A DNA stretch of 64,000 bases from Bradyrhizobium algeriense (GTDB lineage: Bacteria > Pseudomonadota > Alphaproteobacteria > Rhizobiales > Xanthobacteraceae): positions 92,025 to 156,024 of the forward strand of contig NZ_PYCN01000019.1 of assembly GCF_003062295.1 (NCBI RefSeq), read 5' to 3'. The notes beneath the pieces are model-generated. The model did no database searches. It had not been told where the DNA came from and worked only from the letters and a program-made list of their open reading frames with translations. The position numbers and the translations under genes are program-made. Positions 36,056 to 45,642 of this stretch are shown in pieces. Within the stretch, counting starts at the first letter, position 1; each line of letters opens with the position of its first letter.

Positions 36056-37035
36056 TATTCCTCCGCCTTGAACGGCCGTGTCAGCAGGCCTTCGATCGCC
36101 GCGTCGATCGTAACCTTGCCGCTCAGGATCGCCGCGACCGCAGTTGATACCGGCATATCGACGTTCTGCGAAGCGGCCAGTTCGATCAGGACCGGCGCGG
36201 TGAATTCGCCTTCCGCGAGCTTGTCGCGGTTCGGCTGTTCGCCGCGGCCGAGCGCGATGCCGAACGCAAAGTTGCGCGATTGCAGGCTCGAGCAGCTCAG
36301 GATCAGGTCGCCGAGGCCGGAAAGACCCGCGAGCGTCTCGCTGCGCGCGCCGCAGGCCCGCCCAAGCCTTGCCAGTTCGCTAAAACCTCGCGTGGTGAGC
36401 GCCGCCAACGCCGAGGCGCCGAGTTGCCGGCCGACGACGATGCCGGCGGCGATCGCCAGCACGTTCTTGGCCGCGCCGCCGATCTCGACGCCGCGGACAT
36501 CCGTGGTGTGATAGGGCCGGAACGTGGCCGAGCCCAGCGCCTGCACCAGGTCGCTCGCCAGCCTTTCATCCCTTGCGGCCAGCGTTACGGCGGTCGGAAG
36601 GCCTCGCGCCAAATCGTCGGCGAAATTCGGTCCCGACAGGATCGCAGGGATGGCATCCGGGATGGTGTCAGCGATCACCTCGGTCATGAAGCGATGCGTG
36701 CCGCGCTCGATGCCCTTGGCGCAGGCGACGACGGGTGTCGCAGGTTCGAGATGCGGCGCAAGCGTCGTCGCGGCTTCGCGCAAATTCTGCGCGGGCGTCG
36801 CCAGCAGGATGATGTCCGCGCGCGCCGCGGCAACGATGTCAGCCGTGACGCCGATGTCCACATCAAGACTCACGCCGGGCAGCTTTGGATTCCTTCGCGT
36901 CGTCTGCATCTGCGCGGCGTTTTCGACGCTTCGCGCATACAGCACGACGTCACGGCCGGCGCGCACCGCGGCGCAGGCCAGCGCGCTGCCATATGCGCCG
37001 GCGCCGATCACTGCGACGGAATTAAAGGACGCCAT
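36055..37035 (-). CDS. gpsA: Glycerol-3-phosphate dehydrogenase [NAD(P)+]
   Basis: The 326-residue protein has the N-terminal VAVIGAGAYGSALACAAVRAG Rossmann motif, SGPNFADDLARGLPTAVTLA, the catalytic Lys in GGAAKNVLAIAAGI and FSELARLGRACGA. It makes sn-glycerol-3-phosphate for phospholipids. One base separates its ATG from the tsaD stop, and its own stop overlaps the EVE gene. Confidence 0.96.
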   Translation of the reverse strand: MASFNSVAVIGAGAYGSALACAAVRAGRDVVLYARSVENAAQMQTTRRNPKLPGVSLDVDIGVTADIVAAARADIILLATPAQNLREAATTLAPHLEPATPVVACAKGIERGTHRFMTEVIADTIPDAIPAILSGPNFADDLARGLPTAVTLAARDERLASDLVQALGSATFRPYHTTDVRGVEIGGAAKNVLAIAAGIVVGRQLGASALAALTTRGFSELARLGRACGARSETLAGLSGLGDLILSCSSLQSRNFAFGIALGRGEQPNRDKLAEGEFTAPVLIELAASQNVDMPVSTAVAAILSGKVTIDAAIEGLLTRPFKAEE

Positions 37036-37036
37036 A

Positions 37037-38110
37037 TCAAAATCCCGCGCGCGTGTTGGTGTAGCCGGCTGGCGCGGTCGCGTTGGCGTCGAGCAGCCAG
37101 CGCGCGCGGGGCGGCGCGTCCATCGTATCGGTTAGCCCCAGCGCCATCCGTTCCGCGCCGGCCCAGGCGATCATCGCGCCATTGTCAGTGCACAGCGCGG
37201 GCGGCGGAATGATCAGCGTGGTCTCCGCCTTTGCGGCAACGTCCTGCAACGCGCCGCGGATGGCGTGATTGGCGGCGACGCCGCCGGCAGCGACCAGCGC
37301 GCGCGGCGGGCCGAACTGTTCGTGAAACAGGCGCAGGCCGACGCTCAGCCGGTCCGCCGTCGATTCCAGCACCGCGGCCTGAAAACTGGCGCAGAGGTCG
37401 CTGACGTCCTGCGGTTCCAGCGGCATCAAGCGGCTGGCTTCGTTGCGAACCGCCGTCTTCAATCCCGACAGCGAGAAATTCGCATCCGGCCGCCCGAGCA
37501 TCGGCCGCGGAAAGGCGAACCGTTTGGCATCGCCGCTCGCCGCGGATCGTTCGACCTCCGGTCCGCCGGGGTAGGGCAGCGACAGCATCTTTGCGACCTT
37601 GTCGAAGGCTTCGCCCATCGCGTCGTCGACGGTGGTGCCGAGCCGGACATACTGGCCGACGCCGACCACGGCGACGATCTGGGTGTGCCCGCCGGACGCC
37701 AGGAACAGGCAATAGGGAAAGGCGAGCGCGCAGGTGAGCCGCGGCGTCAGCGCGTGGGCTTCGAGATGATTGACCGCAACCAATGGCGTATCGTGCACCA
37801 TGGCGATCGCTTTGGCCGTGGTGAGGCCGACGATCACGCCGCCGATCAGGCCGGGCCCGGCGGCAGCAGCCACCGCCGACAATTGCGCAAAGCCGGTGTT
37901 GGCGTCCTTCATCGCTTGTCCAACGATGCCGTCAAGCAGGTCGACATGGGCGCGCGCCGCGATTTCCGGAACTACGCCGCCGAAACGGGCATGCTCGGAG
38001 GTCTGCGAGCGCACGATATTGGACAGAATCTTGCCGCTGCCGTCGCGCTGGCGTTCCACCACGGCGGCCGCGGTTTCATCGCAGGTCGTCTCGATACCCA
38101 GCACCAGCAT
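37037..38110 (-). CDS. tsaD: tRNA t6A threonylcarbamoyltransferase TsaD
   Basis: The 357-residue protein begins MLVLGIETTCDETAAAVV, has the metal motif NHLEAH, SGGHTQIV and LPYPGGPEVERSA. TsaD with TsaB and TsaE puts the threonylcarbamoyl group on A37 of ANN-reading tRNAs. The start at 38110 is chosen at the conserved VLGIETTCDE; an upstream in-frame start adds 19 unconserved residues. First gene of the tsaD-gpsA-EVE operon, divergent from hemD. Confidence 0.95.
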   Translation of the reverse strand: MLVLGIETTCDETAAAVVERQRDGSGKILSNIVRSQTSEHARFGGVVPEIAARAHVDLLDGIVGQAMKDANTGFAQLSAVAAAAGPGLIGGVIVGLTTAKAIAMVHDTPLVAVNHLEAHALTPRLTCALAFPYCLFLASGGHTQIVAVVGVGQYVRLGTTVDDAMGEAFDKVAKMLSLPYPGGPEVERSAASGDAKRFAFPRPMLGRPDANFSLSGLKTAVRNEASRLMPLEPQDVSDLCASFQAAVLESTADRLSVGLRLFHEQFGPPRALVAAGGVAANHAIRGALQDVAAKAETTLIIPPPALCTDNGAMIAWAGAERMALGLTDTMDAPPRARWLLDANATAPAGYTNTRAGF

Positions 38111-38251
38111 CGGCGTGTCGTTGTCCAATTTGAACCCTTTGAACCCTTGCGCTATCGCCAAAAACAACGCTTCCGTAACCCGGTAGCATTACGAGGTGAC
38201 GGCGTGCAATCGCGCTGGTGCACCGAAATCATGTTGGCGGAGATCTGAAAT

Positions 38252-39007
38252 ATGGCCGTTCTCGTCACGCGCCCGCATCCGGATGATGAGACGACGGCCA
38301 AGGCGCTGCGCGCGCGGGGGTTCGATGTCCTGCGCGCGCCGATGCTGCGGTTCGAGCCGGTGCCGTTCCAGGACGATGCGGACGCAAATTATGGCGCCAT
38401 CATCGTCACCAGCGCCAACGCCCTGCGTGCCATCGCGCCCCATCTGGCCGAAAGCCGGCTCCTGAAACTGCCTTTGTTCGCAGTCGGCGAAAACACCGCG
38501 GCCGCGGCGCGCGACGCCGGGTTTGGCGAGGTGATCGCGTCACAGGGCGATGCCGGCGCATTGCGCGATCTGGTGCTGGCGCGTGCGAAGTCGAAGCAAC
38601 TGAAGAAAACGAGCCGGATCCTGTACCTTGCCGGCGCCGATCTCGCGCGCGACCTTGCCGGCGACCTCGGCGAGAGCGGTTTTACGGTGGTGACGCAGAC
38701 CACCTACCGGATGGTGCCCGCGCCCAGCCTGCCACGGGACATATATGACGCTTTCGTGGCGCATGAGATCGAGGCCGTGCTGCATTACTCCCGGCGCAGC
38801 GCGCGGGCATTTCTGGAGGCGGCGCGCGCCGGCGGCGTCGAAATCTCGGCATTGGCGCTGCCGCAATGCTGCATTTCAGCGGCCGTCGCCGCGGTCCTGC
38901 GGGACGCCGGCGCGACCCAGGTCACGGCGGCGGCTTCGCCCGACGAAAATGCCCTGTTCGTGGCGCTGGGCCGGGCGTTGCAACCGCGGTCGAGCCCTAA
39001 TCTTTAA
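38252..39007 (+). CDS. hemD: Uroporphyrinogen-III synthase
   Basis: The 251-residue protein fits HemD: VLVTRPHPDDETTAKALRARGFDV at the start, IIVTSANALRAIAPH, FAVGENTAAAARDAGF, and VLHYSRRSARAFLEAA late. It cyclises and inverts ring D of hydroxymethylbilane to make uroporphyrinogen III. The family is poorly conserved, but the gene order hemD-mitofilin-hemY supports the call. In many alphaproteobacteria hemC sits between tsaD and hemD; here the gap of 141 bp has no hemC. Confidence 0.88.
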   Translation: MAVLVTRPHPDDETTAKALRARGFDVLRAPMLRFEPVPFQDDADANYGAIIVTSANALRAIAPHLAESRLLKLPLFAVGENTAAAARDAGFGEVIASQGDAGALRDLVLARAKSKQLKKTSRILYLAGADLARDLAGDLGESGFTVVTQTTYRMVPAPSLPRDIYDAFVAHEIEAVLHYSRRSARAFLEAARAGGVEISALALPQCCISAAVAAVLRDAGATQVTAAASPDENALFVALGRALQPRSSPNL

Positions 39008-39011
39008 GTCT

Positions 39012-39060
39012 GAGCATGGTCTAATCGGAAAACCGGTGCCGCCACTGCCGGATCATGCTC
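39012..39060. repeat. Intergenic repeat with GAGCATG/CATGCTC ends
   Basis: The segment starts GAGCATGGTCTAATCGGAAA and ends GGATCATGCTC, with GGAAAACCGG in the middle. It resembles a short dispersed repeat that I know from Bradyrhizobium and Rhodopseudomonas intergenic DNA. It lies between hemD and the mitofilin-like gene. Confidence 0.55.
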
Positions 39061-39117
39061 TAAGACGTCCCGATTCTGCTAAGTTCCGGAACCTAACCAT
39101 TCAAGGGAACCGCCGTG

Positions 39118-40329
39118 ATGGTCGATGACAGGCCCGAAGACACTGGATCGCTGTCCGGCGAGGGTCGGCCGAAGCGTGAGCCGCCGACCATCGACCTTGA
39201 GGCGACCGAAGTGTCGAGCGAGACCAAGGGTTCCGGCGAAGCGCCGCCTGAGCCTGCGGCTGAGCCAACGCCCGAGGTCGCCGCGGCTTCAACGGCAGAA
39301 CCTCCGGTTGCGGAACTGCCATCCCGACCGGTTTCGCCCTGGATCGTTGCGCCGGTGGCCGGCGCCGCCGCCGCGGCGCTGGTGATTGGCGTCGGCTGGA
39401 TGCTGGGTTGGCCTGCGATTCAGCCCGCGTCAGCGCCGTCGGCAGCGCAGATCAACACGGCCGCCATCGACGGTCTGACCACGCGCATCGCGGGCCTGGA
39501 GTCGAAAGCGGGCAAGCCCGTGGCCGATCCCGCCGCTGCCGCGCGTGCCGAGGCCTTGGAAAAAACCGTCGCGGCGCTGCGCACTGAACTCGCCGCGACG
39601 CGCGCACAGGGCGAGAAGCTGGCGTCCGCCATCAACGATGTGAAGTCCGCCCCGCGCGGCGACGGCACCGTCTCGCCCGATCTCTCCGGGATCGATCAAC
39701 GCATCGCGAAGATCGAAAGCCAGATGCGGACGCAGGGCGCCGAGCTCGCGCAGCAAGGCAGCAAGCTTGCCGATACCAAGGCCGACGCCAAACCTGCCGA
39801 CGACATGCCGCTGCGCCGGCTGGTGTCGGCGGCGCTGCTCGATGTGCTGGTCCGGATCGGCGATCCCTATCCGGCTGCGCTCGCCGCGACCAAGGCGCTG
39901 GCGCCCAATCCGGATGCCTTGAAGCCGCTCGATCAGTTTGCGGAAAAGGGCGTGCCAAATGCCGGCAGGCTGAGCAGCGAACTGTTGGCATTGGTGCCAA
40001 AACTGTTGCCGGCCGCGCAACAGAGCAATGCCACGACGACCGGTACAGGCATTGTGGAGCGCCTGCAGGCGGGCGCTGCCAAACTGGTCAAGATCGAACG
40101 CACCGATACCGCCGGCAATGATCGCGGCGCCGTGGTGGCGCGGATCACCGCGGCGGCGTTGCGAAATGATTTCAACGAGGCGCGACGGGAATTGAAGACG
40201 CTGGAGCCGGCCGATCGCGCCGCGGCGCAGTCCTGGATTGAACGGGCCGACGCGCGCGACGCCGCGCTGGCCGCCTCCCGTCAGTTTGCGACCGACGCCA
40301 TGGCTGCGCTCGCCAAACCGGCGCAATAA
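39118..40329 (+). CDS. Mitofilin-like (COG4223) membrane protein
   Basis: The 403-residue protein has a charged Pro/Glu-rich cytoplasmic N-terminus (1-75), one membrane helix (about 80-101), a coiled coil (about 118-225) and a helical C-terminal domain (240-400, LVSAALLDVLVRIGDPYPAALAATKAL...). This matches alphaproteobacterial Mic60/mitofilin, which shapes the inner membrane and contacts the outer membrane. It sits between hemD and hemY as in relatives. Start at 39118 (AAGGGA before it); a GTG one codon earlier is possible. Confidence 0.87.
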   Translation: MVDDRPEDTGSLSGEGRPKREPPTIDLEATEVSSETKGSGEAPPEPAAEPTPEVAAASTAEPPVAELPSRPVSPWIVAPVAGAAAAALVIGVGWMLGWPAIQPASAPSAAQINTAAIDGLTTRIAGLESKAGKPVADPAAAARAEALEKTVAALRTELAATRAQGEKLASAINDVKSAPRGDGTVSPDLSGIDQRIAKIESQMRTQGAELAQQGSKLADTKADAKPADDMPLRRLVSAALLDVLVRIGDPYPAALAATKALAPNPDALKPLDQFAEKGVPNAGRLSSELLALVPKLLPAAQQSNATTTGTGIVERLQAGAAKLVKIERTDTAGNDRGAVVARITAAALRNDFNEARRELKTLEPADRAAAQSWIERADARDAALAASRQFATDAMAALAKPAQ

Positions 40330-40351
40330 GGATTTCGCAGTAAGGATTTCA

Positions 40352-42145
40352 ATGGTCCGGATCATTCTGTTTCTGTTGTTGATCGCGCTGGGAGCGGCCG
40401 GCGCGGCCTGGATTGCCGAGCAGACCGGCGATGTCGTGCTGTCATGGGGCGGCTATCGCGCCCAGACCACGCTGCCGGTCTTCGTGCTGGCGTTGGGCAT
40501 CGTCGTCGTTGCGGCGATGATGATGTGGGCGATCCTGCGTGGTGTGTGGAGCGCGCCGGCGCGTATGCGGCGCAGCCGGCGCGAGCGGCGTCAGGCCCGC
40601 GGCCGGCATGCGATCACGCAAGGGCTGCTGGCGATCGGCCACGGCGATTCTTCCGCTGCCCGCGTCCATGCCGAGGCGGCGCGGAAACATGCGGCGCACG
40701 ATCCGCTGTCGCTACTCTTGCATGCGCAGTCGGCGCAGCTCGACGGCGACCGCGAAGGCGCGCAGCGCGCCTTCCGCGCCATGGCCGAGCGCGAGGACAC
40801 GCGGCTGTTGGGTCTGCGTGGGCTGTTCATCGAGGCGCAGCGCGCCGACGATCCGGTCGCGGCGGTGATGGTCGCCGAGGAAGCGCTAAAGCTGTCGCCG
40901 TCCTCGTCATGGGCGTCGCATGCGGTGCTCGGCTTCTGTTGCGCCAAGGGCGACTGGGCCGGCGCGCTGAAAATCCTCGACAACAATCAATCGGCCGGAC
41001 TGATCGACAAGGCGACCTATCGCCGGCAGCGCGGCGTGCTGCTGACGGCGCGCGCGCTCGAACTCGAAAAGGTCGATCGCGATCTGGCGCGCGACAGCGT
41101 GATGGAGGCGGTCAAGCTGGCGCCGACGCTGGTGCCGGCCGCGGTGCTGGCGAGCAAGTTCGAGAGCGAGGCGCATCAGGTGCGGCGCTCTATGCGCCTG
41201 GTCGAGACCGCGTGGCTGGCGCAGCCGCATCCCGATCTTGCGGACGCCTATTCGCATGTGAAGCTCGGCGATTCCGCGCGGCAGCGGCTGGTGCGGGTCG
41301 AGACGCTCGCGGCGAAAGCGCCCGGTCACATCGAGGGCGCGCTGGCGATTGCGCGCGCCGCGATCGACGCGTCCGAATTTACAAAAGCGCGCGAGGCGCT
41401 GGCGCCCTTCATCGCCGCGCCGACGCAACGCGTCGCGCTGTTGATGGCGGAGATCGAGCGCACCGAACATGGCGACAGCGGCCGGGCGCGTGCATGGACC
41501 TTGCGCGCGGTGCGTGCGCTGCACGATCCGGCCTGGACCGCGGACGGCTATGTCAGCGATCGATGGCGGCCGGTCTCGCCGGTCACCGGCAGGCTCGATG
41601 CTTTCCAGTGGCAGACACCGGTCGCGGCGCTGCCGTCCGACAAGGGCGGCGCGATCGAATCTTCGCCGTTCGAGGAGGCCATGCTGGCGACCCCGCGCCG
41701 GGCCGTCGTGCTTGAGCCGCCAAAGGACGTCGACGCGGAGGAGCCGGCTCCGTCGCCCGTCGCCCCGGCACCTCCTGCCGCGCCTGCTGCTTCAGCGCCT
41801 GCGCCGGCCGCCGAGCAGGACAATGCGCCCCCGCCGGCTGCCGCCGCCGAGGCGACCCCTGCCGAGGCGGCCCCCGCCGAAGCCGCCACTGCCGCAGCGC
41901 CCGCTGCGTCACCCGCGCCGGCCGAATCGGCCCCAAGCCGGCCGGCCCCCTTGTTCCGGTCACGGCAGGACATTCCGAAGACTGTTCCAGCCCCCATCCC
42001 GGCGATCATTCCCCTCATCCGGGCGCCCGACGATCCCGGGGTCGACGACGAGGGCCCAGCGGACGAATTCGCGGAACAAATCGGCCCGCCCAAGGCCCAG
42101 GCGGGCGGCTGGCGGGGATTTTTGTCACGCTGGGGCGGCAACTAG
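40352..42145 (+). CDS. HemY-like TPR inner-membrane protein
   Basis: The 597-residue protein has two N-terminal membrane helices (about 2-20 and 42-64) and TPR-type repeats (about 90-400), as in HemY_N proteins, which are linked by position to haem synthesis but lack a known enzyme activity. Residues 470-560 are Ala/Pro-rich and disordered. 22 bases after the mitofilin-like stop, so one operon with hemD. Despite the name, it is not the protoporphyrinogen oxidase also called HemY. Confidence 0.88.
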   Translation: MVRIILFLLLIALGAAGAAWIAEQTGDVVLSWGGYRAQTTLPVFVLALGIVVVAAMMMWAILRGVWSAPARMRRSRRERRQARGRHAITQGLLAIGHGDSSAARVHAEAARKHAAHDPLSLLLHAQSAQLDGDREGAQRAFRAMAEREDTRLLGLRGLFIEAQRADDPVAAVMVAEEALKLSPSSSWASHAVLGFCCAKGDWAGALKILDNNQSAGLIDKATYRRQRGVLLTARALELEKVDRDLARDSVMEAVKLAPTLVPAAVLASKFESEAHQVRRSMRLVETAWLAQPHPDLADAYSHVKLGDSARQRLVRVETLAAKAPGHIEGALAIARAAIDASEFTKAREALAPFIAAPTQRVALLMAEIERTEHGDSGRARAWTLRAVRALHDPAWTADGYVSDRWRPVSPVTGRLDAFQWQTPVAALPSDKGGAIESSPFEEAMLATPRRAVVLEPPKDVDAEEPAPSPVAPAPPAAPAASAPAPAAEQDNAPPPAAAAEATPAEAAPAEAATAAAPAASPAPAESAPSRPAPLFRSRQDIPKTVPAPIPAIIPLIRAPDDPGVDDEGPADEFAEQIGPPKAQAGGWRGFLSRWGGN

Positions 42146-42240
42146 GGATCCGTGGCCAGCGTTTTTCTTGCCAATCGGGGCCGTCCCCGATATCAGGTGC
42201 GGGCGTTTTCCGGGTCACGCCCGGACGCTGCGTTTGGTCC

Positions 42241-42316
42241 GCCGCAATAGCTCAGTTGGTAGAGCACGTCATTCGTAATGACGGGGTCACAGGTTCGAGT
42301 CCTGTTTGCGGCACCA
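42241..42316 (+). tRNA. tRNA-Thr (CGT)
   Basis: A 76-nt cloverleaf: acceptor arms GCCGCAA and TTGCGGC, D arm AGCTCAGTTGGTAGAGC, anticodon loop TTCGTAA giving CGT, T arm CAGGTTCGAGTCCTG and encoded CCA. No direct repeat of the 3' end was seen downstream. Confidence 0.97.
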
Positions 42317-42623
42317 TTTAAGACATTGAGATATTTACCTGATCGATTTTCGCTGCCGTCCCTGGCACCGCGCCCCCCGATCCGGACGCACTGTTTTCGA
42401 AGGGCGGCTATGGCACCGCGACGAATCGCTGTATCAGCGGATGCGCGGGGCCCGATGCAACACTTCGAGAATTCGGCAATTTCAATGGCGTCTCGGGGGC
42501 GCGCGAGCCGCATTGGAAGTGCGGCGGCCGGCGCTTCGGCGCGGAGGCCGGCCCACTATTGCAAGTCGACATGGCACGCCCCGCGGCCTAGCTGGCCGAT
42601 TCACTTACTGGAGGCCAGCCGGG
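42317..42623. other. Gene-free stretch after tRNA-Thr
   Basis: About 307 bases with no convincing gene. It begins AT-rich (TTTAAGACATTGAGATATTTACC) and becomes very GC-rich before the acyltransferase. I see no att-like repeat. Confidence 0.45.
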
Positions 42624-43775
42624 ATGGTTGAGCATCTCGACGACAAGCCAAGGGTCTCCAGGAGCCGCGAACCGAATCGCCTGCATGAGTTGGATAGTCT
42701 ACGAGCCCTTGCCGCGATCGGCGTTATCGGATGGCACTACACAGGCCATTTTGGCGCTTCTCCGATTCCGTATCTCATGGCGCCCTTCTATCGATACGGA
42801 ATGCTTCTCGTTGACTTCTTTTTCGTGCTGTCCGGCTTCGTGCTGGCCCGCGCCTATTGGAACGACCAACGCAGCGTAACACTCGCGAACAATGTTCGAG
42901 ATCGGATTGCTCGAATGTATCCGTTGCACGTCGCGACGCTATGCGCCGTGGCTATCATGCAATGGATACTGGTCAACCATCTGGCTTCACCGCCGTTTGT
43001 CTACGTTTTCAACGACAACTATCATTTCGCGCTGAATCTTGCCCTGCTAAATCGAACGGGGCTTGAGAGTGGATTTTCATTCAACGGGCCCTCGTGGTCG
43101 ATCTCGACAGAATTCATCGTCAACGTTCTGTTCCTGGCGGCCATCGCTCTCCCGCGCAAGATTGCTCGTGTGGCATTGTTTGGGCTGTTCGCAGTGTCAC
43201 TTGCGGCAATCCTGAAAAATGGTCTGATCAGTAAAGCAGTGGTGCTTGGAATCGACAACGACATCTTCCGGACTATCTTCGGCTTCGGCTGCGGAGTAGC
43301 GCTATGCAAGATGGATTCGCGCTGGCTGTCGCAGATCGGCCTAAAGCGCGGCTTTGCTGACGGACTTGCCATCGCGGCCGTTTCCGGATTTCTCTACTAC
43401 TGCGCAAAAGGTGAGCTGAACTGGCTGGGTAACCTCGCGATCGTGATCATGTGCTTTCCCGCCCTGATCATCGGTGCGATCTATGGCCGGGTAGTTAAAT
43501 GGTTTTTGACACTTCGCCCGCTGGTCTATCTCGGCACCATTTCCTACTCCATCTATCTCATGCACTTTCCGCTTCAACTGGCAGTGCATTTAGCATCGGT
43601 CGTGTTCAACATTCAGATGCCTTACGGCAACGCCTTTTTTCTGGCAGGTTTCATCCTCGCAACAGTGGGAGCGGCATCGATCACGTATCACCTGATTGAG
43701 GTGCCAGGAAAAAAAGTGCTGCGAAAGCGCACGCCTGCACCTCTTGCGGAACCGTTGGCTAGCTCTAGCCACTAA
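42624..43775 (+). CDS. Acyltransferase family 3 (OafA-like) membrane protein
   Basis: The 383-residue protein has about ten membrane helices. LDSLRALAAIGVIGWHYTGHF carries the catalytic His of acyltransferase-3; LLVDFFFVLSGFVLARAYW and SWSISTEFIVNVLF are also diagnostic. It acylates extracytoplasmic sugars such as O-antigen or exopolysaccharide. Codon use is AT-richer than its neighbours and it starts about 300 bp after tRNA-Thr, suggesting acquisition. GGAGG lies ten bases before the ATG. Confidence 0.9.
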   Translation: MVEHLDDKPRVSRSREPNRLHELDSLRALAAIGVIGWHYTGHFGASPIPYLMAPFYRYGMLLVDFFFVLSGFVLARAYWNDQRSVTLANNVRDRIARMYPLHVATLCAVAIMQWILVNHLASPPFVYVFNDNYHFALNLALLNRTGLESGFSFNGPSWSISTEFIVNVLFLAAIALPRKIARVALFGLFAVSLAAILKNGLISKAVVLGIDNDIFRTIFGFGCGVALCKMDSRWLSQIGLKRGFADGLAIAAVSGFLYYCAKGELNWLGNLAIVIMCFPALIIGAIYGRVVKWFLTLRPLVYLGTISYSIYLMHFPLQLAVHLASVVFNIQMPYGNAFFLAGFILATVGAASITYHLIEVPGKKVLRKRTPAPLAEPLASSSH

Positions 43776-44009
43776 ATTAGTGGGCATTGGGCCGCCCTGG
43801 TCGATGGGGTGCAAGGATTTCAGAAGAGAGCCAACCCCTGGGGTGAGGCCCGCAATGATGGTCTGGCCATCCGGATAGACGCGCACACACTCTACAATGA
43901 CCCTTTGTTTGCGATGCTTTGCCAGCGCCTGGCGCGCATGTTCACCCACTGAAATGTCTTGTTAACCGGCCCCCTCTAGCTTGCCTGCACATTTGCCGCA
44001 GGATTTAGC

Positions 44010-45536
44010 ATGTCGCTCGATGTCGGCCTGAGCCTCCCCGGGGACAAGGCCGCCCATCGGGGCAGCTGGACCGTGACGTCCCTGCTCGCCATCGCTGCCG
44101 TGTTCGTGGCGGCGATCTTGCTGCGGCAGGTGCTGCCCTTCAACGTCGATGTCAGTTGGTGGCTGATCGTCAGCGAACGCATGCTCGACGGCCAGCGGCT
44201 GTACGTCGACATCCTCGAGACCAATCCGCCGATGGCGGGATCGGTCTATTTTCTCGCCGTTGCATTGGCGCGCCTGGTCCACCTGCGGCCGGAAGTTGTG
44301 GCTGATGCGCTGATCTTCGCTTTGGTCGCGGCATCGCTGGCGCTGACGTGGCGTATCCTGCGCATCTCCTCGTTGCGCGATTCCGTCGCTGGCGCACCTG
44401 CCGTATGGGCAGCCGCGCTGCTGGCCATTCTGCCGATGTATGTTTTCGGGCAGCGCGAGCATCTGGCGCTGGTGGCGCTATTGCCGGCGCTTGCGGTCTA
44501 CATTCTGCGCGCCAATCGCGAGCGCGTTGCACCATCAGCCATGCTGATCGCCGGCCTGTGCGCCGCGGCAACGATGAACTTCAAGCCGTACTTCGTCTTC
44601 GCGGTCGGCTTCTGCATTCTGACGGCTGCCGCCCAGGCGCGGGACTGGCGGGTTCTGTTCGCGCCGGAGAACTGGATTGCGGCGGCGCTGGTCGTGATCC
44701 ACGGCATCTGCATCGTCGTGTTCTATCCGGAGTATCTTACGCTCATCTATCCCCTGGTCCGCGACGTCTATCTGCTGCTGAAAGCGCCGCTGCTCGCCAT
44801 ACTGCTGACTTCTGCGACCGCGCTGTGGATCGTGGCGATCATGGTCGTGCTGGCGCTGCACGGCCGGCACCGAAAACCCGACGCCGCGTCGCTGGTGATG
44901 ATGGCCGGATCGCTCGGCTTTACGGTCTCGTTTTTCGTTCAGGGCAAGGGCTGGGACTATCACGCCTATCCCATGGTCGCGCTCAGTTTGCTCGCGGCAG
45001 GCTGGGCGATCTCGGCCGGGGACGATGAGCGAGCCGGATCGCGAAGGCTTCGCGCGGGCGCGATGTTCGTCGTCGCGCTGATCTTTGCCAACGCATGCCT
45101 GTGGTTCAATGCCAGCGTCGACATGCGGCAAGTCCAGGATCAGGTGGCGCGATTAGGGCCGCGGCCGAAGATCCTGGTGCTGAGCGCTGCGGCCGTCATC
45201 GGTCATCCGATGGTGCGCGAGCTCGAGGGCACATGGGTGTCGCGCCAGGAGGCGTTTTGGGTGCGGGAAATCGTTCGCCGGGCCCAGATGGATGGCACCA
45301 TCGATTCGGAGATGGCGGCCCGGCTTGCAGGCTACGTAGCGCGTGAGCGCGCCGGCATCGTCGAGGATTTCAAGAAGCAGCCGCCGGACGTTGTTGTGAT
45401 CGACAATGAGAACAGCGACTGGGGCAATTGGGTGGCTGCCGATCCCGAACTTTCCGCGCTGCTCAAACCCTATATTCCCGTCAACAATATCAACGGTATC
45501 GAAATTTTGCGGCGAGCCGATCAGGCGCGGTCCTGA
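44010..45536 (+). CDS. Polytopic membrane protein, GT-C glycosyltransferase-like
   Basis: The 508-residue protein has about ten to eleven membrane helices and a C-terminal soluble part (about 360-508). The first loop holds DVSWWLIVSERMLDGQRLYVDILETNPP, which resembles the acidic first loop (D/E motif) of GT-C enzymes that use polyprenyl-phosphate sugars. No exact family was recognised. It may act with the upstream acyltransferase on a cell-surface glycan, though 234 bp separate them. Confidence 0.7.
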   Translation: MSLDVGLSLPGDKAAHRGSWTVTSLLAIAAVFVAAILLRQVLPFNVDVSWWLIVSERMLDGQRLYVDILETNPPMAGSVYFLAVALARLVHLRPEVVADALIFALVAASLALTWRILRISSLRDSVAGAPAVWAAALLAILPMYVFGQREHLALVALLPALAVYILRANRERVAPSAMLIAGLCAAATMNFKPYFVFAVGFCILTAAAQARDWRVLFAPENWIAAALVVIHGICIVVFYPEYLTLIYPLVRDVYLLLKAPLLAILLTSATALWIVAIMVVLALHGRHRKPDAASLVMMAGSLGFTVSFFVQGKGWDYHAYPMVALSLLAAGWAISAGDDERAGSRRLRAGAMFVVALIFANACLWFNASVDMRQVQDQVARLGPRPKILVLSAAAVIGHPMVRELEGTWVSRQEAFWVREIVRRAQMDGTIDSEMAARLAGYVARERAGIVEDFKKQPPDVVVIDNENSDWGNWVAADPELSALLKPYIPVNNINGIEILRRADQARS

Positions 45537-45642
45537 TATCCGCCGACCTTCCGCTGCTTCGGCAGCGGTGCGTGACCTGTCTCACATCAAGAACCGTCAG
45601 CCCACCGTAGTCTCCGCCTCGACCTCAAGGGGAGACACAAAC

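Noticed and set aside
42193..42513. Open frame on the minus strand across tRNA-Thr
   Set aside because: The NRTRTCDPVITNDVLYQLSY stretch is again the antisense translation of a tRNA gene.
42241..43800. Genomic-island integration site at tRNA-Thr
   Set aside because: No duplicated tRNA 3' end, integrase or repeat was seen downstream by eye, so no att site was called.
43590..43949. 119-codon open frame on the minus strand
   Set aside because: It overlaps the acyltransferase 3' end. The first 50 residues look faintly protein-like, but there is no ribosome-binding site or family, so it was not listed.
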